Below, in pieces: positions 16,052 through 24,855 of a DNA stretch of 64,000 nucleotides. Location: positions 3,720,499 to 3,784,498 of the forward strand of contig NZ_CP039456.1 in assembly GCF_006974145.1 (NCBI RefSeq). The letters are read 5' to 3'. Position 1 is the first letter of the stretch; every line of letters begins with the position of its first letter. The DNA comes from Changchengzhania lutea. Its GTDB lineage: Bacteria; Bacteroidota; Bacteroidia; Flavobacteriales; Flavobacteriaceae. A program made the translations under genes and the position numbers. The notes under the pieces were generated by a model, which saw nothing but the letters and a program-made list of their open reading frames with translations, did not search any database and was not told the DNA's origin.

Positions 16052-19000
16052 ATGGGAAAACATTACAATAACAAAACTCTACCAATTAGCGTATCAAGAC
16101 TGTTGATGCTTCTTGTAACTTTGATGATCACTTCTCTAGGTTTTAGTCAAGTACGAGTAGATTTTGAACCCAGGACATCCTCCAATACACCTTCGCAAGA
16201 GGTTTATAATATTAAAGGCGATTTTACCATGATGGGGAATACCAATTTATCATTGGTTACCTATGGTAATAACACCAACAATAATAATGACATGGTTTAT
16301 GTGGATGTTGATGGCGATACAAGTACCTGGAACTCTTCATCATCAACCTTAACCTTATCTACAGAGAATGGTGCGCTCCCAGAATGCTCAAATATTATTT
16401 ATGCGGGTTTATATTGGACCGGACGCGCTGGTGCTGATGAGGTTTTTACAGTAACTAAGGATGGTGGTACAAAGACTTTTGATAAACGCAAAGTAAAAAT
16501 AAAAGGCCCAACATCTGGAAGCTATACAGAAGTTATAGCCAGCGGTATCTATTACCCTTCGGGAACTGATTTCGATTTATATTCGGCTTATGCCGAAGTA
16601 ACCGATTATGTTATTGCTAATAATGGTATTGGTGAATATTTTGTAGCCGATATTGCCGCCTTGGAAGGCAACCCAGATAATACCGGTTATTACGGCGGTT
16701 GGGGTATGGTCGTGGTTTATGAAAACTCTAAAATGAGATATAGAGATGTGACGGTGTTTGATGGACATGCCTTTGTTGATGCTGGTATTTATAATTATCA
16801 ATTTGATGTAGATGGTTTTCAGGCCATTCAAAACGGTGACGTGAACATTAAACTAGGTGTCATGGCTGGTGAAGGCGACGTGAATGTTGCTGGAGATTAT
16901 TTCGAAATTCAACGTCAAGTGGATAGCCAGTTTCAACAATTGAGTCACAGCGGAAATAGCGCCACTAACTTTTTTAATTCATCGATTGTCACTGGGGGAA
17001 ACCCTAGAAACCCAAATCTTCAAAATAATACAGGGGTTGATATTGCCATGTTTGATGTGCCTAATACTAACAATGATATTATAGATAACAACCAAACGGC
17101 AACCACATTTAGATATGGATCCACAAGAGATACATATATCATTTTTAATGTCACTTTTTCTGTTGATGCCTATGTTCCAGAATCGGAAGGCGTTTTAACT
17201 ACGACTTCAATAAACGGCGTCCCTTTTGATCCCAATGTACCCACAACGCCATTAGAGCCAGGACAAGATGCAGACTATGGTATTGAAATTAGAAATACGG
17301 GTACAGAAGCTACAAATAATACGATAATAACTATTCCGTTAACAGAAGCTGTTAACCCTGGTAACTTAAATATTGATTCTAATGTGTACTTTACCCCAAC
17401 GGTTGCTATTCCAGATCCATTTTTTGATGAGAGCGTAGGACCTTATGGTGCTATCATTTGGGATTTAGGGACACTTCCTGTACCTGATAATCCAGATTTT
17501 GTACTTGCAGACATTAGCTTTAGGTTTACTGTTACTACAGATTGTGCTATTCTAAAAAACCCATCATTTGACTCCACGATGTCCGTTGAGGGATCTATCA
17601 GCGGTGTTGGAGCAATATCCAATGTGGTTTTTAATACGCCATTAATACAAGGCTATGAAACAACAGGCGTTTGTGTTGGAGAGCCCATTCCAACACCTAG
17701 CATCATACCAATTGATTATGCGAATTATGTTAATGAACCGCCAACGGCTAGCGACCCAGATCCTATAAATGTACAATGTGCCGCAGAAATTCCTGAACCT
17801 GATGTCAACGTAGTAACAGATGAAGCTGATAACTCAGGTATTCTTCCTGTTGTGGAGTATGTTTCTGATGATTCAGATGGTAATACATGTCCTGAAATTA
17901 TTACTAGAACCTATAGTGTCACAGACGATTGTGGAAATTCCATAGAAGTAAAACAAATTATCACAATATCAGATGATATCGCTCCAGTAATTACTTCAGC
18001 CGCTAACAGTCTAAACGCAACACTTGAATGTAGTGATGCCGATGGTATTGCTGCTGCTTTAGCACTTTCACCTACAGCGACCGATAATTGCTCGGATACA
18101 GTGAATATCGTTTTAGTAAGCGACAATATCGATATGGATGCTACTTGTCCCAATACTTACGTACAAACGCGTACTTGGAACTTTACAGATGGCTGTAATA
18201 ATGTCAGTGATAATTTTGTGCAAATCATTACTATCGTAGACAATACGGCACCAGTTGTAGTTACTACTGTTGGTAGCTTAAACGCAACACTTGAGTGTAG
18301 TGATGCCGATGGTATTGCTGCTGCTTTAGCGCTTTCACCTACAGCTTCTGATGACTGTAGTACGCCTAATTTAGTTTTGATAAGTAACGAAACCGTAATT
18401 GATCTAACATGCCCCAATGCTTACGTACAAACACGCATTTGGAACTTTACAGATGGCTGTAATAATACCAGTGAAGACTTTGTGCAGACCATTACCGTAG
18501 TAGACAGCACACCTCCTGAAATCGATATTACCAATAAGGAAAACATAGAAATCGAATGTGGTGTAGGTGATACTCAAACCGCATTGACTGCATGGTTGAC
18601 TTCTAATGCGGGAGCTACGGCCACCGACAACTGTGGTGATGTCACCTGGAGCAACAACTACGGAGCCGACAATACCGTCCAATGTAACGATGGCGCCATT
18701 ACCGTAACCTTCACGGCAGTAGATGCCTGTAACAATGCAAGCACAACTACCGCGACATATTTGATAAAAGATGGAACGGCACCTATAATTAGCAATACTG
18801 CTGGAGATTTAGATACAACACTTGAGTGTAGTGATGCCGATGGTATTGCTGCTGCTTTAGCGCTTTCACCTACAGCTTCTGATGACTGTAGTACGGCTAA
18901 TTTAGTTTTGATAAGTAACGAAACCGTAATTGATCTAACATGCCCCAATGCTTACGTACAAACACGCATTTGGAACTTTACAGATGGCTGTAATAATACC

Positions 19001-21913
19001 AGTGAAGACTTTGTGCAGACCATTACCGTAGTAGACAGCACACCTCCTGAAATCGATATTACCAATAAGGAAAACATAGAAATCGAATGTGGTGTAGGTG
19101 ATACTCAAACCGCATTGACTGCATGGTTGACTTCTAATGCGGGAGCTACGGCCACCGACAACTGTGGTGATGTCACCTGGAGCAACAACTACGGAGCCGA
19201 CAATACCGTCCAATGTAACGATGGCGCCATTACCGTAACCTTCACGGCAGTAGATGCCTGTAACAATGCAAGCACAACTACCGCGACATATTTGATAAAA
19301 GATGGAACGGCACCTATAATTAGCAATACTGCTGGAGATTTAGATACAACACTTGAGTGTAGTGATGCCGATGGTATTGCTGCTGCTTTAGCGCTTTCAC
19401 CTACAGCTTCTGATGACTGTAGTACGGCTAATTTAGTTTTGATAAGTAACGAAACCGTAATTGATCTAACATGCCCCAATGCTTACGTACAAACACGCAT
19501 TTGGAACTTTACAGATGGCTGTAATAATACCAGTGAAGACTTTGTGCAGACCATTACCGTAGTAGACAGCACACCTCCTGAAATTGATATTACCAATAAG
19601 GAAAACATAGAAATCGAATGTGGTGTAGGTGATACTCAAACCGCATTGACTGCATGGTTGACTTCTAATGCGGGAGCTACGGCCACCGACAACTGTGGTG
19701 ATGTCACCTGGAGCAACAACTACGGAGCCGACAATACCGTCCAATGTAACGATGGCGCCATTACCGTAACCTTCACGGCAGTAGATGCCTGTAATAATGC
19801 AAGCACAACTACCGCGACATATTTGATAAAAGATGGAACGGCACCTATAATTAGCAATACTGCTGGAGATTTAGATACAACACTTGAGTGTAGTGATGCC
19901 GATGGTATTGCTGCTGCTTTAGCGCTTTCACCTACAGCTTCTGATGACTGTAGTACGCCTAATTTAGTTTTGATAAATAATGAAACAGCAAACGACACTG
20001 AATGTCCCAATGCTTACGTACAAACACGCATTTGGAACTTTGTTGACGCCTGTGGAAATCTAAGCGATACCTTTACGCAAACCATTACAGTTGTAGATAC
20101 TACGCCTCCTACAGTGGTATTTCCATCGAATGTTACGGCTGAGTGTAGTGACGATTTATCACCTATAGCTTTTGGTACAGCAACTGCAACCGATAATTGT
20201 GATGACAACCCAGAAATCACATTCAGTGATGTTACTACCGATGGATCATGTCCTGGGAGTTTCACAATAACAAGAACTTGGGTAGTTACGGACGCTTGCG
20301 GTATTACAACTACAGCTGATCAAATTATATCCACTTCGGATACGACTGCTCCAGAATTTGTTGAAGATTTGCCTCAGGATTTTTCTATAGAATGTGATGC
20401 AGTTCCTGCTGCGGAAACCTTAACAGCCATTGATAATTGTGGAAATGCGACAGTTGAAGTTGTAGATGTTAAAATTGATGGCGGTTGTCCAAATAATTAT
20501 ACAATAGAACGTACATGGACTGCGACCGATGAATGTGGATTGACAAAAACTCATATGCAAACAATTACGGTCGAAGATGTTACACCACCTACTTTTGTTG
20601 AAAATCTTCCAGCTAGCAATTTGGTAGTGGAGTGTGATAATATTCCTGAAGCGGAAACATTAACGGCCACTGATAATTGTGGTACAGCATCAGTTATAGT
20701 AAATGATGTTAGAAATAATGGGGATTGTAATAATAACTACTCCATTATTCGAACTTGGACAGCAACAGATGAATGTGGTCTAACAACCATTCACAACCAA
20801 GAAATTACTGTAAGAGATACCACGGCACCAACTTTTGACACGACCATGCCAACAGATGTAACGGTAGAATGCGATAATATTCCAAATGCGCAAACAGTGA
20901 CAGCTTCTGATAATTGTGGAACAGCTACAGTAGTGGCAACAGACATAACAACACCTGGAGATTGTCCTAACAACTACTCTATAGCTAGAACTTGGACAGC
21001 TACCGATGCATGTGGTTTAACCACCTTACATACGCAAACTATTACAGTGCAAGATACTACGGCACCAGTGCCATCAACCACATTTGATATTACCTTGAAT
21101 GTGAGTTGTACTGCCATTCCTGAGGTTCCAAATTTAGAATTTACCGATAATTGTTCCAATAATGTGACGGTGGTTTTTAATGAAACCAATTCATTTGATG
21201 AAAATATACTTTCAGATTACGAGATAGTAAGAACTTGGACCGTTACTGACGAATGTAATATTGAAGCACAGTACACGCAAACCTTAATGGTTGCGCTTGA
21301 TGAAGTGGTTACTACCGTTGATGCTGGCGACAGATGTTTTGATGATGGTCTTGTAGATTTAAACAATTTCATCATTACAACAAATGACACTGGTGTATGG
21401 GAAATTGTTGAAGGCGATTCAGCTGCAATCTTAACAGGAAGTATTCTTGATCCTTCTGGTTTAGAATTGGATGAAGACTTTTTGCCAAATAGTGGCGGCA
21501 TTGATTACTTGTTTAGATATACTACAACTGAAGCAGGTTGCTTAAGTGTCACAGATGTTTCTCTGAATATTAATGCAGATTGTACGGTATTGCCTTGTGG
21601 AGAAAATGATGTGGTCATCTCTAAAGCGGTAACACCAAATGGAGATTTAATGAATGACTCTTTCGATATTACAGGTATTGAATTATGTGGATTCACCGCA
21701 GACGTAAAAATCTTTAACCGATGGGGAGCATTAATCTATGAGTCCTCAAGTTATCAAACTGGAGAGAACATGGGTGGTTGGAAAGGCACTGTTAACAAAT
21801 CGTCTTTAGGAAATGCTGGTCAGGTACCTAATGGGACTTACTATTATATCATAACCTTAAAAGATAGTGGATTGCCTCCGTTTACGGGTCCAGTTTACTT
21901 AGGAACCAAATAA
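16052..21913 (+). CDS. Giant HYR-like repeat surface adhesin with type B T9SS sorting domain
   Basis: A protein of about 1953 residues from ATG 16052; a GTG 21 bp upstream is in frame but gives a poorer signal peptide. After the signal (LLMLLVTLMITSLGFSQ) comes a roughly 550-residue beta-rich N-terminal part with a DUF11-like segment. Many Cys-containing immunoglobulin-like (HYR-like) units follow with recurring ECSD, TDNC and CPxxYxxxRTWxxTDxCG signatures. The last ~90 residues (from SKAVTPNGDLMNDSF through IFNRWGALIYES to GTYYYIITL) match the gliding-motility-associated C-terminal domain used by T9SS. It is therefore predicted to be exported by T9SS and held at the surface by the adjacent SprF-like protein, as for SprB. 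Three 531-bp units inside are nearly identical at DNA level. Confidence 0.92.
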   Translation: MGKHYNNKTLPISVSRLLMLLVTLMITSLGFSQVRVDFEPRTSSNTPSQEVYNIKGDFTMMGNTNLSLVTYGNNTNNNNDMVYVDVDGDTSTWNSSSSTLTLSTENGALPECSNIIYAGLYWTGRAGADEVFTVTKDGGTKTFDKRKVKIKGPTSGSYTEVIASGIYYPSGTDFDLYSAYAEVTDYVIANNGIGEYFVADIAALEGNPDNTGYYGGWGMVVVYENSKMRYRDVTVFDGHAFVDAGIYNYQFDVDGFQAIQNGDVNIKLGVMAGEGDVNVAGDYFEIQRQVDSQFQQLSHSGNSATNFFNSSIVTGGNPRNPNLQNNTGVDIAMFDVPNTNNDIIDNNQTATTFRYGSTRDTYIIFNVTFSVDAYVPESEGVLTTTSINGVPFDPNVPTTPLEPGQDADYGIEIRNTGTEATNNTIITIPLTEAVNPGNLNIDSNVYFTPTVAIPDPFFDESVGPYGAIIWDLGTLPVPDNPDFVLADISFRFTVTTDCAILKNPSFDSTMSVEGSISGVGAISNVVFNTPLIQGYETTGVCVGEPIPTPSIIPIDYANYVNEPPTASDPDPINVQCAAEIPEPDVNVVTDEADNSGILPVVEYVSDDSDGNTCPEIITRTYSVTDDCGNSIEVKQIITISDDIAPVITSAANSLNATLECSDADGIAAALALSPTATDNCSDTVNIVLVSDNIDMDATCPNTYVQTRTWNFTDGCNNVSDNFVQIITIVDNTAPVVVTTVGSLNATLECSDADGIAAALALSPTASDDCSTPNLVLISNETVIDLTCPNAYVQTRIWNFTDGCNNTSEDFVQTITVVDSTPPEIDITNKENIEIECGVGDTQTALTAWLTSNAGATATDNCGDVTWSNNYGADNTVQCNDGAITVTFTAVDACNNASTTTATYLIKDGTAPIISNTAGDLDTTLECSDADGIAAALALSPTASDDCSTANLVLISNETVIDLTCPNAYVQTRIWNFTDGCNNTSEDFVQTITVVDSTPPEIDITNKENIEIECGVGDTQTALTAWLTSNAGATATDNCGDVTWSNNYGADNTVQCNDGAITVTFTAVDACNNASTTTATYLIKDGTAPIISNTAGDLDTTLECSDADGIAAALALSPTASDDCSTANLVLISNETVIDLTCPNAYVQTRIWNFTDGCNNTSEDFVQTITVVDSTPPEIDITNKENIEIECGVGDTQTALTAWLTSNAGATATDNCGDVTWSNNYGADNTVQCNDGAITVTFTAVDACNNASTTTATYLIKDGTAPIISNTAGDLDTTLECSDADGIAAALALSPTASDDCSTPNLVLINNETANDTECPNAYVQTRIWNFVDACGNLSDTFTQTITVVDTTPPTVVFPSNVTAECSDDLSPIAFGTATATDNCDDNPEITFSDVTTDGSCPGSFTITRTWVVTDACGITTTADQIISTSDTTAPEFVEDLPQDFSIECDAVPAAETLTAIDNCGNATVEVVDVKIDGGCPNNYTIERTWTATDECGLTKTHMQTITVEDVTPPTFVENLPASNLVVECDNIPEAETLTATDNCGTASVIVNDVRNNGDCNNNYSIIRTWTATDECGLTTIHNQEITVRDTTAPTFDTTMPTDVTVECDNIPNAQTVTASDNCGTATVVATDITTPGDCPNNYSIARTWTATDACGLTTLHTQTITVQDTTAPVPSTTFDITLNVSCTAIPEVPNLEFTDNCSNNVTVVFNETNSFDENILSDYEIVRTWTVTDECNIEAQYTQTLMVALDEVVTTVDAGDRCFDDGLVDLNNFIITTNDTGVWEIVEGDSAAILTGSILDPSGLELDEDFLPNSGGIDYLFRYTTTEAGCLSVTDVSLNINADCTVLPCGENDVVISKAVTPNGDLMNDSFDITGIELCGFTADVKIFNRWGALIYESSSYQTGENMGGWKGTVNKSSLGNAGQVPNGTYYYIITLKDSGLPPFTGPVYLGTK
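18285..19976. repeat. 531-bp tandem repeat, three full copies plus partial fourth, within adhesin gene
   Basis: Units at 18285-18815, 18816-19346 and 19347-19877 are followed by a partial copy at 19878-19976. The period is exactly 531 bp (177 codons), so the frame is kept. I see only a few base differences between copies: C/G at the GTACGCCTAA versus GTACGGCTAA site, C/T in GAAATCGATATT versus GAAATTGATATT of copy 3, and C/T in TGTAACAATGC versus TGTAATAATGC of copy 3. Each unit encodes two or so HYR-like modules. Confidence 0.95.
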
Positions 21914-21924
21914 AATATTAACCT

Positions 21925-22845
21925 ATGAAACTTATTAAACAGTATATAATAGCTTTTGCGTTGTTTAGTTGTACTATAGGGGTTGCACAACAATTACCGC
22001 AATTCACACAGTACATGTACAACACAATCTCTATAAACCCCGCCTATGCAGGTAGTAGAGAAGCATTAAGCGTTGTAGGATTACATAGAAGCCAATGGGT
22101 TGGTTTTAAAGGTGGACCAATAACACAAACGCTTTCTGTACATACCCCATTACGAAATGATAGAATTGGTGTTGGCTTATCTTTTATTGAAGATGATTTA
22201 GGCCCAGAAAATTTCACGTATTTATACGGTGATTTCTCTTATACCATTCCAACAGGTAAAATTGCCAAACTGGCCTTTGGTTTAAAAGCAGGATTTACAC
22301 AATACAGTTTGGATGCAGATTTTAGGCAATCAGAAAGTTTAGATGACGTGATTTATGGCATAGAAGACAGATGGACACCAAATATAGGCCTTGGCGTGTA
22401 TTGGCATACTAACAAATGGTATTTAGGCTTGTCTAGCCCTAGAGTTTTAAACACCGATAAAAACACAGAACAAGGCTTTGAAGCGTTAGATAGATTAAGC
22501 TATTATTTTACAGGTGGCTATGTTTTTGACCTAAGTAAAAACCTGAAACTAAAACCAGCCTTTTTAGTTAAAGCCACAAATGGTGCGCCTATATCTTATG
22601 ATTTGACAGCTAACTTTTTATTTGCTGAAAAATTCTGGTTAGGAGGCTCTTATAGAATTAACGAACAAACGGCAGCCATTGGTGGTATTGTAGATTTTCA
22701 AATCTCACGTCAATTACGAATTGGTTATGCTTATGAAAAACCTATTTCAGAAATAAATGATTACAGTACTGGTTCGCACGAGTTATTACTTATTTACGAA
22801 TTTAAGTTCTTGAGTTCAAAATTAAAGTCCCCAAGATATTTCTAA
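21925..22845 (+). CDS. PorP/SprF family type IX secretion outer-membrane protein
   Basis: A 306-residue protein with a signal peptide ending near GVAQ and the family hallmark LPQFTQYMYNTISINPAYAGSREALSVV just after it, followed by HRSQWVGFKGGP. The rest has the alternating pattern of an outer-membrane beta-barrel. SprF-type proteins act with T9SS to export or attach a specific partner that carries a type B C-terminal domain, normally the neighbouring gene product. Here that is the giant adhesin 11 nt upstream. An OmpA-like gene follows after 15 nt. Confidence 0.93.
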   Translation: MKLIKQYIIAFALFSCTIGVAQQLPQFTQYMYNTISINPAYAGSREALSVVGLHRSQWVGFKGGPITQTLSVHTPLRNDRIGVGLSFIEDDLGPENFTYLYGDFSYTIPTGKIAKLAFGLKAGFTQYSLDADFRQSESLDDVIYGIEDRWTPNIGLGVYWHTNKWYLGLSSPRVLNTDKNTEQGFEALDRLSYYFTGGYVFDLSKNLKLKPAFLVKATNGAPISYDLTANFLFAEKFWLGGSYRINEQTAAIGGIVDFQISRQLRIGYAYEKPISEINDYSTGSHELLLIYEFKFLSSKLKSPRYF

Positions 22846-22860
22846 TCAGAACTTATAACA

Positions 22861-24777
22861 ATGAAAATAAAAAATTACATACTCATATGTTTTGCTTTAA
22901 TGCTGAGCTTTTCGGTATTCTCTCAACAGGGAAAACAAAAACGAGCAGATACATTATTCAATAAATTCTCCTTTGTAAAAGCAGCTAAAGTTTATAGAGA
23001 ACTTATTGATAATAGATACAATACAGATTATGCCACGCGGAGATTAGCCGACTGTTATGCGCTCTTAAGAGACCCTAGAAATGCCAGCAGATACTACAAA
23101 CAGGTGGTCAAGCAAGAAAATGTACCTGTAGAATATTATTATAGCTATGCGCAATCTTTAAGAGGTATTGAAAAGTATAAAGAATCCAGGGAATGGTTGC
23201 AGACTTTCAAAGATTCTGGAGGGGTTGTTAACGAAAATGACTTCTCAAAAGATGTCAATTTTATTACTAGGGTGTTTAATTCCAAACAACAGTACTTTAT
23301 AGATAAAATAAGATTCAATTCCAAATTCAGTGACTTTGGTGCTTTTGAGCATCAAGGAAAAATTTACTTCGCCTCTACCCGAGATGAAGGTGTTGCCATT
23401 AAACGCTTATATGGTTGGAACGAACAACCTTTTTTAGATATTTATGTTACAGAAGTAGGCAGTAAAAAAGCAGATCATACTTCAAAATTAAAAGGCGATA
23501 TTAACTCTATTTATCACGATGGTCCCGTTACCATTACTAAAGATGGTCGAACCATGTATTTCTCAAGTAACAATTTCAGAAATGATATTGAGAAAAAAGA
23601 TAGTAAAGGACTAACCAACATGAAAATCTATAGAGCCCATTTAAAAGATAGCCTATGGGCCGATGTTGAAGATCTATCGATTAATGGTGATGATTTTTCT
23701 ACACAACATGCCGCTTTAAATAAAGATGATTCTAAGTTGTATTTTGCTTCAGACAGACCTGGCGGTTTTGGTGGATCGGATGTTTATTATGTAGATATCA
23801 ATCCGGATGGCAGTTTAGGTGAACCTCAAAACTTAGGAGATGTGGTCAATACAAAAGAAGCTGATGGTTTCCCTTTTATTAATAATGAAGGGGTCTTGTT
23901 CTTTTCCTCATCAGGGCATATTGGGCTTGGGCTTTTGGATATTTTCGGAACTATTAAGGGTGAAGATGAGAGTTCCATTGTAGATGTTATTAACATAGGC
24001 GTTCCTGTTAATTCAAATAAAGATGATTTTTCCTTTACCATGAATCCAAATGGTATCACAGGCTATTTCGCATCCAATAGAAAAGGTGGTCGTGGTGATG
24101 ATGATATTTACGGCTTTCACAGAGTACCATTATTAAATGTTGAGGGTGTAGTCATTGATGCGATTAACACCAAACCCATACCCAATTCAATCATTACTTT
24201 ATTTGATGATAAAGGCCAGCAGATTGCTTATATTGAAACGGACGAAAATGGCTATTATCAAATAAATATTGAACGCAATAAAGATTACAAGATTGTAGGT
24301 AGTCAAGACAAGTATATTGATGATTATAGAAATTTCACCTCAAAGAATATTCAAACCGAATTGACTACCATTACGGCGAATTTAATCTTAAACCCCGTAC
24401 CTAACGTGGTGAAACTTGCAGAACTCAACACCATTTATTTCGATTTTGATAAATACAATATTAGAAAAGATGCCGCATTAGAATTGGATAAAATTGTGAA
24501 TTTAATGCAAAACGATTATCCAGACATGGTGATTAGAATTGAATCGCATACCGATTCAAGGGGTGAACTCTCATATAATGACAAACTATCTATTGATAGA
24601 GCAAATTCAACTTACGACTATCTTATTTCTAAAGGCATAGACCCTTCTAGAATAACAGAACATGAAGGTTTTGGTGAACGTAGATTAACAAACGGTTGCG
24701 AAGACGATACCAAGTGCGAAGAAGAAGCGCATCAATTAAATAGACGTACACAGTTTATTGTTATAAAAATGGAATAG
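22861..24777 (+). CDS. OmpA family protein with PD40-like repeats (first of tandem pair)
   Basis: A 638-residue envelope protein. The signal peptide ends at SVFSQ. The N-terminal part is TPR-like (residues ~25-130), followed by beta-propeller/PD40-like segments (repeated FASDRPGGFGGSDVY-like patterns), then a carboxypeptidase-regulatory-like beta-sandwich (NVEGVVIDAINTKPIPNS). The C-terminal OmpA domain (TIYFDFDKYNIR, RIESHTDSRG, LSIDRANSTYDYL, NRRTQFIV) would bind peptidoglycan. Similar proteins follow sprF-like genes in many Flavobacteriia and are related to the T9SS accessory lipoprotein PorE. It probably anchors the SprF/adhesin machine to the cell wall. Confidence 0.9.
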   Translation: MKIKNYILICFALMLSFSVFSQQGKQKRADTLFNKFSFVKAAKVYRELIDNRYNTDYATRRLADCYALLRDPRNASRYYKQVVKQENVPVEYYYSYAQSLRGIEKYKESREWLQTFKDSGGVVNENDFSKDVNFITRVFNSKQQYFIDKIRFNSKFSDFGAFEHQGKIYFASTRDEGVAIKRLYGWNEQPFLDIYVTEVGSKKADHTSKLKGDINSIYHDGPVTITKDGRTMYFSSNNFRNDIEKKDSKGLTNMKIYRAHLKDSLWADVEDLSINGDDFSTQHAALNKDDSKLYFASDRPGGFGGSDVYYVDINPDGSLGEPQNLGDVVNTKEADGFPFINNEGVLFFSSSGHIGLGLLDIFGTIKGEDESSIVDVINIGVPVNSNKDDFSFTMNPNGITGYFASNRKGGRGDDDIYGFHRVPLLNVEGVVIDAINTKPIPNSIITLFDDKGQQIAYIETDENGYYQINIERNKDYKIVGSQDKYIDDYRNFTSKNIQTELTTITANLILNPVPNVVKLAELNTIYFDFDKYNIRKDAALELDKIVNLMQNDYPDMVIRIESHTDSRGELSYNDKLSIDRANSTYDYLISKGIDPSRITEHEGFGERRLTNGCEDDTKCEEEAHQLNRRTQFIVIKME

Positions 24778-24855
24778 TATTAATTAAGTCTGGTGCTCTC
24801 CATAGTATACTAAATAAAAATTTCTTACCGTCATGAGAACTTTTTAATAAAAATT

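Noticed and set aside
18285-19976. Regularly spaced repeat that might suggest a CRISPR array
   Set aside because: The period is 531 bp and the whole unit is repeated with no unique spacers; it is in frame inside the adhesin coding sequence.
18404-20010. Repeated minus-strand frames of about 92-96 codons
   Set aside because: They recur with the 531-bp unit and are reverse-strand reflections of the adhesin repeats.
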